This document shows positions 56,705 to 64,000 of a stretch of 64,000 bases of DNA, piece by piece; position 1 is the stretch's first letter; each line of letters begins with the position of its first letter. The translations under genes were made by a program, and so were the position numbers. The stretch is from Planctomycetota bacterium (lineage in GTDB: Bacteria; Planctomycetota; PLA2), in the NCBI GenBank assembly GCA_021776785.1, contig JAJFFF010000023.1, positions 95,426 through 159,425 on the forward strand, written 5' to 3'. The notes below the pieces were generated by a model. It ran no database searches and was not told the DNA's origin. It saw nothing but the letters and a program-made list of their open reading frames with translations.

Positions 56705-58995
56705 TGCGAGTGTCATGGCTTTGCGGTCTGCTGTTTTGCACAGCGTGTTCGTCCGGAATCAAGATCGATGTCTTAGGCATAGAGAGTTCCGGCACGCGGA
56801 ACGGCGCAGTTGCGATACGGTTCAACCGAGTAATCGACCCTTTGACGATCACGCCCTCCAGCGTATCGATTCCCGGGGCATCCGGCACCTTCCAGGTGCG
56901 GGGGGCGGATGTATTGTTCTTGCCGCGACTCCCGCAGTTGCCGGACAGCAGCGACGCTGGGCTCGCGCCGAATCGCACGTACACGGTCACTCTGGACAGT
57001 TCGATCCGAGGCCTGATTGGCGGTCGCTTCGCGGGACCGCAATCGCTGACCTTCGCGACCGGGGCGGATTTTGAACTGCAACCTGCGTTCGAAGCTCGGG
57101 CAGGAGCAAGCGTGGAAGTGATGGGTACCGTGCCCACAGCGGGTGAGAACGGTTTCGGCACGCTAACCGGGATCGATGATCGCCACCGCTTGTTTGTACG
57201 GTTCGATCCCGTTGTGATCGAGTTCGACCGTCCGATCACGCCGGGAGCGACGGCGGTCTCGGTGCGACGCATTGAAGAGCCCGATACGGAATTTGAGATC
57301 GTCGTAACAGTGACCCAAGACCGTGAACGTTCGCGTATGGAGATTCAGATCGTTGAGCCAGGAGCGTATCTGGAAGGCACCGTCCGCGACGGCAACTATG
57401 TTGTGTTGTTAGACGGCCTTCGAGGCCTCGGGGATGCACAGGAGGCTTCTTTCGAGCTTCGGTTTTCGACGGTTACGACCGACTGTGAGTTGACCGAACG
57501 CGGACCCTCGTTTCGCGACCATGACCGCGACGGCCAGATCGACATTGGTGGCCTCGTGACGCCGAACGAACTGGCAATACACGCGGTTCCCTTCGTGGGT
57601 GGTCTGGCTACGGCGCAGTCCGGCGTCGAGCCGGCATCGCCGAGTACCGAGGAAACGACCGCAAACTGGGCAGGCGTCGCCTTTTGGACGGGGCGCGAAG
57701 TGCGCTACGACAATGCGACGGAAATCGCTGCCGGGCTGCGACTTCGTGGGCAGGGACGAAACGCCGCTACACCGATCTTCTTGCCGCTTGCCGGGAAAGC
57801 GACAGATGGCGACTTAATCCTGATTGGCGATGAGGCCTGCGACCTATTCACAGGTGACGAAACGACGGGCCAGATTGTGTTTCATTATCGACGCGTCTTG
57901 ATTGAGACGACCGAGGCTGGGCGTCCGAGACTCACTGGGCACGGTTTGTTTCCGTTGGTCATCATGGTTGAGCGCGAGGCCGTGATCACGGGCGACATCG
58001 ACGTGACCGGCGTCACGTCTGTAGGCACCCAGGGTGGTCTTGGTGGACCAGGCGGTGGCCGCGGAGGCACCAAAGGCGACCTTGGCCAAGCACCAGCCAA
58101 CGTTCGCGGCCGACTGACGGGTTTGATTGAGGGTGGGGCAGGCGCGGGGGCCATCGACCCCACCGACGATTTCACGGATCCAGACGTGCTCGTCTGTGGC
58201 GGCGCCGGAGGTGATGGCAACGAGACGCTGGGCGGCGGCGGTGGTGGCGGTCTTTTCTGTCTCGCATGTCCCGCCGACATCGTCCTTGACCGGGACGGTT
58301 ACGCGGCACGGATCAACGCGGGAGGCGGCGGCGGTGCCCAGGCGGGTGGTGATGGCGGAATCTGCCTCGTCAGCGGGGCGATCCTTCGCCGTGGCGCCGC
58401 GGTAGTCGATGCAGGAGCTGCGGGGAGGATTTACCTCGCCGACGCGAACGGATCGGGCGGAATTGATGTATACGGTGACGGCGCGCGCGAGGTCGGATTC
58501 GGGAAGACGAGCATCGTCACCGAATTCACAGACCTTGTTGCGGATACGTCTTCAGTCAACAGCGTTAAGGTCGTCTCCAACGCACCGGAGTTTCCGTACT
58601 CGATTGACAATCCGGCTGGCCGCGCCATTCGCGTTTTTGTGGATTCGATTGAGGGAACCGCCGCTGGACCAGACTTCACGACGGGCACTCTCGACACGAT
58701 GGAGGTCGCCCTCCACTTTGACGGTGTCACCTCGAAGAGTCGAGGGGAGCCTCAGTATGTGTCGCGAGATTTCATCGCACCCGGCGCCGCGGTCAAACGT
58801 TTTGTTCGCTTCCGTATCGTCTTCGATCTGATGTTGATCGGTGGGCGCGAAATGCTCTTGGACAGTTTTGCGCCACCTGGCCATCAACTACGTGACGTAG
58901 CACCCAATATCGACGCAGAAGTTGCTCCCGGAGTACCGGCCGTTAGCTCGGTGAAGGCAAGAATCTCGTGCGGGGATCGGGTGCCAAACCGGTAG
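56704..58995 (+). CDS. Large Ig-like lipoprotein with glycine-rich segment
   Basis: 763 aa from ATG 56704 (overlapping the previous stop by one base). The signal peptide ends in a lipobox (LLFCTAC). The N-terminal part resembles SbsA-type Ig-like domains (VAIRFNRVIDPLTITPSSVSI, TYTVTLDSSIRGLIG, SGTFQVRGADVLFLP). The middle has glycine-rich loops (GGLGGPGGGRGG and GGAGGDGNETLGGGG). The C-terminus returns to beta-sandwich sequence. It should be an outer-surface or periplasmic lipid-anchored protein and the last gene of the sigma-fusion operon. Confidence 0.82.
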   Translation: MRVSWLCGLLFCTACSSGIKIDVLGIESSGTRNGAVAIRFNRVIDPLTITPSSVSIPGASGTFQVRGADVLFLPRLPQLPDSSDAGLAPNRTYTVTLDSSIRGLIGGRFAGPQSLTFATGADFELQPAFEARAGASVEVMGTVPTAGENGFGTLTGIDDRHRLFVRFDPVVIEFDRPITPGATAVSVRRIEEPDTEFEIVVTVTQDRERSRMEIQIVEPGAYLEGTVRDGNYVVLLDGLRGLGDAQEASFELRFSTVTTDCELTERGPSFRDHDRDGQIDIGGLVTPNELAIHAVPFVGGLATAQSGVEPASPSTEETTANWAGVAFWTGREVRYDNATEIAAGLRLRGQGRNAATPIFLPLAGKATDGDLILIGDEACDLFTGDETTGQIVFHYRRVLIETTEAGRPRLTGHGLFPLVIMVEREAVITGDIDVTGVTSVGTQGGLGGPGGGRGGTKGDLGQAPANVRGRLTGLIEGGAGAGAIDPTDDFTDPDVLVCGGAGGDGNETLGGGGGGGLFCLACPADIVLDRDGYAARINAGGGGGAQAGGDGGICLVSGAILRRGAAVVDAGAAGRIYLADANGSGGIDVYGDGAREVGFGKTSIVTEFTDLVADTSSVNSVKVVSNAPEFPYSIDNPAGRAIRVFVDSIEGTAAGPDFTTGTLDTMEVALHFDGVTSKSRGEPQYVSRDFIAPGAAVKRFVRFRIVFDLMLIGGREMLLDSFAPPGHQLRDVAPNIDAEVAPGVPAVSSVKARISCGDRVPNR

Positions 58996-59437
58996 CGCGA
59001 GGACCGACGAGAACGACTCTGACGGAGTCCGAGTGTTCCTAGGCCGTGGCAGCCGCTTCTCGCTGCCGCGCATTGACGCTGGTGTTCATTTTTCGCCGGA
59101 CGAGCCGTGGCGTGAACTCCCAATACGCGGAGCCGGGCCGCCGCCCGGACAACAAGGTAGCGTTGACGAGGTACGGATCACGAGCATCGCTCTCCTCGAT
59201 TTGCGCGTTGTGTTTCCAATCACAGGATGCGCCAGACAACCAAGGCGCATCGAGCGGCGAAAGAAAACAGAGGAGAGCGCGGGGTCGCTGCCAGAGAACC
59301 GGGCAGCGATGGGATTGGAATAGGGGTCCGCGCCCTCTCTGCGCTCGGCAATCTAGCAAATCGCTTGCGGCAACGTCAATCTCGCGTGTCTACGTCGCTG
59401 GGCATGCGAGTGCCGTGCTTCGTTAGCGGAATCGGAT
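58996..59437. other. Intergenic region after the lipoprotein gene
   Basis: 442 bp with no convincing gene on either strand; only short overlapping frames are seen. No clear terminator hairpin with a T tract was found. Confidence 0.45.
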
Positions 59438-59725
59438 CTACGGCGCGAACTGCCCGCGCTGTAGCTGCGTCACGAGGTCTGCGGACGTGAGTGCCGCCGA
59501 TTGAATGCGCTCGACTCGGGTGCGTGACGAAGATCCCGCAGGGAGTTCACGCAGAACCATGTCCACACTTCCGAGGACCGCCGCAAGCATGTTGTTCAGT
59601 TTGTGGGCCACGTCTTCTATGGCTGCGCGCTGTTCATCGATGTGAGTTTCTAGTCGTTCACATGTGACCTGGACCGCATCGCGTTCTGCGCAAACACGGT
59701 CATATTCAGCCCGAGTGAATGTCAT
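59438..59725 (-). CDS. Orphan HisKA-like dimerisation/phosphoacceptor protein
   Basis: 95 aa. After a coiled-coil N-terminus (AEYDRVCAERDAVQVTCERLETHIDEQ), the segment EDVAHKLNNMLAAVLGSVDMVLREL has the H-box pattern of histidine kinases (HxLNNxLAxVLG), with a following helix (RVERIQSAALTSADLVTQL). There is no ATPase domain in this or the next frame. It could be a phosphotransfer protein or a truncated kinase. It is a single minus-strand gene. Confidence 0.6.
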   Translation of the reverse strand: MTFTRAEYDRVCAERDAVQVTCERLETHIDEQRAAIEDVAHKLNNMLAAVLGSVDMVLRELPAGSSSRTRVERIQSAALTSADLVTQLQRGQFAP

Positions 59726-60362
59726 GACGACCTCGACCCAAGCCCCACAATCCCATCGCGATAGTAGTTGTGCCGTGCGCCTCGTCCAGTTTTTGGTGGA
59801 AGTAGGGCGCGAGCAGGCCGGAGGGGGCCAGTCTCACTCGCGCCCAGGAAAGGTTATCGACAGCCTACTGTCAAAATGAATGGCGGGCTACGGCATTCGA
59901 TACAGCCTCTACGGAATTGCTACCGTGAGCGACGCTACGCGGACTGGCCAGAGAGCCCATGAAGCCGAGGCTCCCGTCGCAGCTATCGAATACGCCGCTC
60001 CGAGATCCTGAGTTTGAGGCGCACGTGTGCCACGGCGACCGCGCGCGCCTTTGTTGCCTCTTGCAACGCAACATTGAAAATGTCTTGTCGTGGCCGGTTT
60101 CTCTCACTACATCGGCACGGTTGTCCCCCGGCTGGCGCAGCCACGCATGCAAATCATCTTCGTCTGGTCTTAGATCTGACGTGTCAGGAGCCGCACGTCT
60201 CAGGTCGCACTTCCCGAACGCGGTCGGACCAGAGCTGTGTCCCTATCGCTCGCCTCGTGTTCTCTGCACGCCCAGCTCGCCGTAGATGGTCGTTCATCTT
60301 TCTCTCCATGCGTGGACCGCAAATGCCATCCATTGGCGCGCCGAGATGCACACACCGACGTA
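59726..60362. other. Gene-poor intergenic region
   Basis: 637 bp with only short frames on both strands. None shows recognisable motifs, so it is treated as non-coding or eroded. Confidence 0.45.
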
Positions 60363-61598
60363 CTACCTAGGCCGCCGAGGGGCCGGCCGCGGCGCTGCAT
60401 CTTTTTCGACCGGACCTAGGGGGGCGATCGGTGTTTTCGCAGTGATATTCATCCTCGCGAGAACCCGCGACCTGGACTTTTCGTAGTCATCTCGCACGGT
60501 CCTTGTAATCAAACCATCGACACGCGTAAAAAAAATGACTGCGGCCTTGAGGTCGAGCGCTGGCGAATGAGCGAGCACGCGTAGCGTTTGCGCCTGGTGC
60601 CGACGGACTTCGGTCGGGTCCGCGAGTCGCGCGGCCCTCCGCCAGTATTCTGCCAAAGCAGTCAGCGCCGCAGCGCTTCCGTTCCATGCGAGCCCTTGCG
60701 CGCACCCCGCTTGGAGGTACGCCTCACGGTACGCGGCATCCTGGCTCGTGGCCGCCTCGATTCGCTCGGGGGCCAGGCCCGCGCGAAGGACGGCCAGGGC
60801 GCGTGTTGAGTCTGCGTGTGTGCCGAGGGCGCGCCAATAGAATTGCCGCGCGACGCCTTCGCGAGAGCGGTTCTCTGCGAACCGCTTGCCTAGAAGCTCG
60901 ACGGACCCTGCGATCTTCAGCCCTTCGTGCACTTCACGCATGAACGAAGCCCTGTCGATCGTGCGCTTTTTTTGGCGGAACGCGTGGTCGTAGAGACCCG
61001 CATGAAACGTGGACACCCGGTCGGGCCCGAGTGCGATCCAGCCCATCGGTGCACTGTGCGATGGCGAGCCCCAAACTCGATAGGCTCTGTGCCCGTGGGT
61101 GTCTACGAATTCCTCAATCAGAACTAGAGCTTCACCGTGAGCCTGCGCCTCCGCAGCTTCGGCGCCCCCGATGATGCCCCGGGTCTGTAGCATCGATTGG
61201 TTTAACTCTCCCTTGAGAACTTGCGTGATCTGGAATCCGTCTCCGTTCACCGCTCCCAGCGCAACGATTTCGGACGCGGCGAGCCTCCAGGTGAGGGGGA
61301 CCGCCGCGGCACTGCTCATGCTGGCGGAAGTTCGTTCTGTGCTCACGAGTTTTGCCGTCGCATAGCGAGCCGCGGGTTGCGATGTTGCCTTGGTCGACGT
61401 CGAGCCGTGACCCGGAAGTGACGCCGCCTCGTCTTTGCGCATTAGCAGGAACGCGCCCGCCGAGAGGATCACGACCGCGGCTGCGACCTGGACGCGCGCC
61501 CACCGCGAGGCGACGATGCCCCGCCCGATGCGTCGCCGAAGTTCTTCGCGCAGGGGCGCGGGACTCAGCTGTGTCAATTCAAGTTCCAGATGATCCAT
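60363..61598 (-). CDS. Membrane partner (anti-sigma-like) of the ECF sigma factor
   Basis: 411 aa from ATG 61598. A short cytoplasmic N-terminus (about residues 1-35) precedes one transmembrane helix (about 36-55, VQVAAAVVILSAGAFLLM) and an exported domain of about 340 residues with no recognised family. The start overlaps the sigma gene by 20 bases. Position and topology are those of a transmembrane anti-sigma factor, but the N-terminal part lacks an obvious zinc-binding (HxxxCxxC) anti-sigma motif, so the role is inferred. Confidence 0.72.
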   Translation of the reverse strand: MDHLELELTQLSPAPLREELRRRIGRGIVASRWARVQVAAAVVILSAGAFLLMRKDEAASLPGHGSTSTKATSQPAARYATAKLVSTERTSASMSSAAAVPLTWRLAASEIVALGAVNGDGFQITQVLKGELNQSMLQTRGIIGGAEAAEAQAHGEALVLIEEFVDTHGHRAYRVWGSPSHSAPMGWIALGPDRVSTFHAGLYDHAFRQKKRTIDRASFMREVHEGLKIAGSVELLGKRFAENRSREGVARQFYWRALGTHADSTRALAVLRAGLAPERIEAATSQDAAYREAYLQAGCAQGLAWNGSAAALTALAEYWRRAARLADPTEVRRHQAQTLRVLAHSPALDLKAAVIFFTRVDGLITRTVRDDYEKSRSRVLARMNITAKTPIAPLGPVEKDAAPRPAPRRPR

Positions 61599-62100
61599 GA
61601 CTCCTCCTTGCATTTTCAGTCTCCAGAAGTTTCCGCAAAGCCTTGAGACCGTACCGGTAGCGTGATGCCGCTGTGTTCGGCGAAATGCCGATGCAGGCGC
61701 CGATTTGCGAGAGCGTGAGCCCTCCCCATATCTTCAACACGATGGTCTCCCGTTGGTCCCGATTCAGACGGTTCAACGCCGACTCAACCGTCTGAACGCG
61801 CTCGGCGTGTTCGACGGCGCACTCGAACGAAACGTCGTATGTTTGGCTGGCGCACACGGTTTCGCGAACCTGCCGGCGTGACCGCGAGCGGTGCGATTTG
61901 CGGATGGCGTTGCGCACGCACGAAAACAAGTACGGAAGCGGGTCCGCAACGCGTCGCCGAGTTTTCCAGAACGCCACGAATCCATCGTGAACCGCGTCCT
62001 CGGCCTCCGTTACGGACGGCACCCAGTGACGCGCGTAGAGCATGAGCGCAGGCCCATGCACGCGTAACCATTCGTTCCAATCGCACGGAGAATCAACCAT
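61579..62100 (-). CDS. ECF-family RNA polymerase sigma factor
   Basis: 173 aa. Region 2 is seen in MLYARHWVPSVTEAEDAVHDGFVAFWKTR, and region 4 in LNRLNRDQRETIVLKIWGGLTLSQIGACIGISPNTAASRYRYGLKALRKLL. Unlike the three other sigma domains in this window it is a normal-sized, free ECF sigma. The downstream gene overlaps it and encodes a probable membrane partner. The pair is a classic extracytoplasmic-stress-type module. Confidence 0.93.
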   Translation of the reverse strand: MVDSPCDWNEWLRVHGPALMLYARHWVPSVTEAEDAVHDGFVAFWKTRRRVADPLPYLFSCVRNAIRKSHRSRSRRQVRETVCASQTYDVSFECAVEHAERVQTVESALNRLNRDQRETIVLKIWGGLTLSQIGACIGISPNTAASRYRYGLKALRKLLETENARRSHGSSGT

Positions 62101-62362
62101 CTACTAGAGTATGGATCCCGCGGTGGCATCGATTCGTCTATCCGCGAAGGAAATTACATGCCGGAACTCTAAGCGGCGTGCCCATTCGCCAAAGTCGCAG
62201 AACCCAGCCTTCCTACGCGGCGTCTGAAGCTCTCACAGCAAAAGGCGATTGTCCTTCCGGTATCGCGCGCCTCGGAGGCGCAAGAACGTCGAGGCGCGGC
62301 CAGCGGTGGGGAGACGGCACCTGACATCGTTCCGCCCCTGTCGCGGAGTCGCGTGGACCCGA

Positions 62363-62794
62363 TCAACCGATCTCGCGGGAATCGTCGATCAACTCCTTGC
62401 CGCGATCGAAGATACCTTCCGCGATCTTTTGTGCCATCAAGTTGACGCGGTAGTACCGCTCCTCCACGATCTTGCCCGAACTCCAACGCTGCCAGTGGAT
62501 GCCGTCGATCTGGTGTCGAATTCCAGACTCGTAGACGAACGTGCTCTGGTTGCGGAACGCACATGTCTTGTTTTCGGCGTCGAGCGAGCAGCGAGAGACG
62601 TGGCCGTCGACGCTCCTCGCCCGCGAGATGAATCGCTCTTGCTTCGCGCGACACTCGACCTTGCCGAACAGATGGTCGTTGTCGAACATCACGCAGGCGT
62701 CGTCAAAGTAGCGGTCGAATGCGCCGAATGGATCGCCTTGGTTGAGCAATTGAATTTGGTCGCGCACTGCGTCTTCGACTCCCATTTTGATCAC
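62363..62794 (-). CDS. SnoaL/NTF2-like domain protein
   Basis: 143 aa, one NTF2-like fold: an N-terminal helix (EDAVRDQIQLLNQGDPFGAFDRYFDDACVMF), then strands (CAFRNQSTFVYES, HQIDGIHWQRWSSGKIVEERYYRVN). SnoaL-like proteins include small-molecule cyclases, isomerases and binding proteins, so the role is not determinable. It is a single minus-strand gene. Confidence 0.75.
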   Translation of the reverse strand: MIKMGVEDAVRDQIQLLNQGDPFGAFDRYFDDACVMFDNDHLFGKVECRAKQERFISRARSVDGHVSRCSLDAENKTCAFRNQSTFVYESGIRHQIDGIHWQRWSSGKIVEERYYRVNLMAQKIAEGIFDRGKELIDDSREIG

Positions 62795-63055
62795 AGCGGG
62801 TGATTTTACGTGCAGTCACCTTCGCGAGGAGCAACTGGGGGAGGTTCGACTGAGAATCCAGTTCGATCTGAGTGCCGGCGAGTCGAATGCGAAGCGATCA
62901 GGAAAGTGCGTTACTTGCGTGGGGGGGTCTTGCGAAGTCCCGAGCAAATTGACCGGACTTGGTGCGCGCGGCATCTGTGGTGGTAGAGGCGCAAAGTGCT
63001 GGACGGGCCTACGGGTCGGCGTCGCAGTGTTCGCGCGACTCGAAAGGAAATGATC

Positions 63056-64000
63056 ATGAGTAAGGTTCAAGTAATGTGGCTGGCGCTTGCGTTGTTTGTC
63101 GGCGCGTGTGGAAGCGGCGGTGGAGCGGCAGCGATCGATACTGAATTCTTGGCCGTGCCCCAAGAGCCTTCGTACGCAGGTCCGTCCGCGTCCTTCGAGT
63201 TCCGGGGAACGGGACCTGTCGCAGGTTTTGAAGCACGCGTGGACGGAGGCGACTTTTTCGCCGTCGAATCGCCGTATGAGTGGCCGGTCGTGGAGGAAGG
63301 GGAGCACAGGTTTGAGGTGTGCGCGGTGGACGTGATGGGTCGGCGCGATACGACACCCGCTATGCATACTTGGAACGTTGGCCCCGCCGTACGAACCGTA
63401 ATCGTAGAGGCTCCGTCGCTACGCACGACGCGTGACACGGCCACGCTCCGATTCGAGTCGCATGTTGAACGAGCGCAATTCCACGCGCGCTTGGACGCTG
63501 TGGAGCTGGGTGTCGTCGAAAGCCCTCTCCTTCTCGATGGTCTCAAGCCAGGTCCTCACGCCATCGAATTGTGGGCGGTCACTCCGAGCGGTTTTTCGGA
63601 AGTCAAGCCGGTGGCTTGGAACTGGTCGATCGTCGCCCCCGACGTGGAGGTAACGTTTCCACCGCCGCGCAGTATCACCAGTGCGGATCGGATTGCGGTG
63701 TGCGGCATCGTGCGTTCGGAATTCGGCGTCGTCAGCGTGGTCGTCAACGGCGTCCCCGCAACGACAAGGGACGGATTCGCAACTTGGGTCGCCGAGGTTC
63801 CGGTCGGCCTGGGAGAAACGAAATTGGCGATCCAGTGCATGGACGACGAAGGCGCTGTGCTCGAGTTGGATGGGCCGATCGTGGAGTCGCGCGGGCCGTA
63901 CTTGCAGTCGCCTTCCGGTGCTGTGCACGATGCACAGGAGGGGCGCGTTCTCGTTTTCGACGCGGCGAAAGCAGCGGTGTTCGCGGTCGACATTGAGTCA
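63056..64000 (+). CDS. Lipoprotein with beta-sandwich repeats (5' part; continues beyond window)
   Basis: At least 315 codons from ATG 63056, open to the window edge. A signal peptide with lipobox (LFVGAC) starts it. Three related units of about 90 residues follow, each a TATLRFESHVERAQFHARLDAVELG-type strand pattern reminiscent of bacterial Ig-like or cadherin-like domains (SASFEFRGTGPVAGFEARVDGG; RIAVCGIVRSEFGVVSVVVNGV). The last visible residues (RVLVFDAAKAAVFAVDI) could begin a beta-propeller. It would be a surface or periplasmic lipoprotein. Confidence 0.75.
   Translation, partial: MSKVQVMWLALALFVGACGSGGGAAAIDTEFLAVPQEPSYAGPSASFEFRGTGPVAGFEARVDGGDFFAVESPYEWPVVEEGEHRFEVCAVDVMGRRDTTPAMHTWNVGPAVRTVIVEAPSLRTTRDTATLRFESHVERAQFHARLDAVELGVVESPLLLDGLKPGPHAIELWAVTPSGFSEVKPVAWNWSIVAPDVEVTFPPPRSITSADRIAVCGIVRSEFGVVSVVVNGVPATTRDGFATWVAEVPVGLGETKLAIQCMDDEGAVLELDGPIVESRGPYLQSPSGAVHDAQEGRVLVFDAAKAAVFAVDIES

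Overview
The window is a GC-rich bacterial chromosome segment. Several traits point to Planctomycetota or a close relative: ECF-type sigma domains fused to a membrane helix and extracytoplasmic repeats, an FHA-Ser/Thr kinase, FHA/PQQ lipoproteins, and large Ig-like lipoproteins. No rRNA or marker gene settles the phylum, so this is an inference.

Region 1 (about 0.1-24.6 kb) is core genome: a paralogous pair of unknown genes (second copy frameshifted), a methyltransferase/DUF2071 pair, a heme and signalling operon (CcsA/HemX-like, hemA, sensor-less NtrB-like kinase, NtrC-like regulator), dnaK with a clear terminator, a purine cluster (purN, PNP), a 1014-aa FHA-Ser/Thr kinase, the PLP homeostasis protein YggS, a PQQ/FHA lipoprotein, tatA, tilS, gap-pgk-hemJ-like-rpe, accD and tRNA-Asn.

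Region 2 (about 24.7-43.2 kb) is an accessory island. It holds a 1203-aa DUF4062-TPR protein, a degenerate-looking tRNA-Arg, small and broken genes, an XRE regulator with a nearby palindrome, IS3 debris, and two complete defence systems on the same strand. The first is a SIR2-APAZ/short prokaryotic Argonaute pair (SPARSA-type). The second is a type II-short-like CBASS operon (HNH-SAVED effector, CD-NTase, E2-like protein with a C-terminal SEC-C motif). Phage-like debris, a DUF2924 gene and a large serine recombinase close the island.

Region 3 (43.2-64 kb) is rich in envelope signalling genes: an ECF sigma-TM-HEAT fusion, a serine beta-lactamase-like protein, a thioredoxin-fold/TPR protein interrupted by an in-frame TGA, two roughly 1060-aa ECF sigma-TM-carboxypeptidase-regulatory-like fusions (the second in an overlapping operon with a secreted protein and a large lipoprotein), an orphan HisKA-like protein, an ECF sigma/membrane-partner pair, a SnoaL-like protein, and a lipoprotein running off the end.

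The most unusual observation is at 45977-47092 (minus). The in-frame TGA sits at the active-site position of a thioredoxin-like domain. It is followed 17 nt later by a short hairpin with a 5'-AGGU-3' apical loop, as expected for a bacterial SECIS element, so the gene may encode a selenoprotein rather than being broken.
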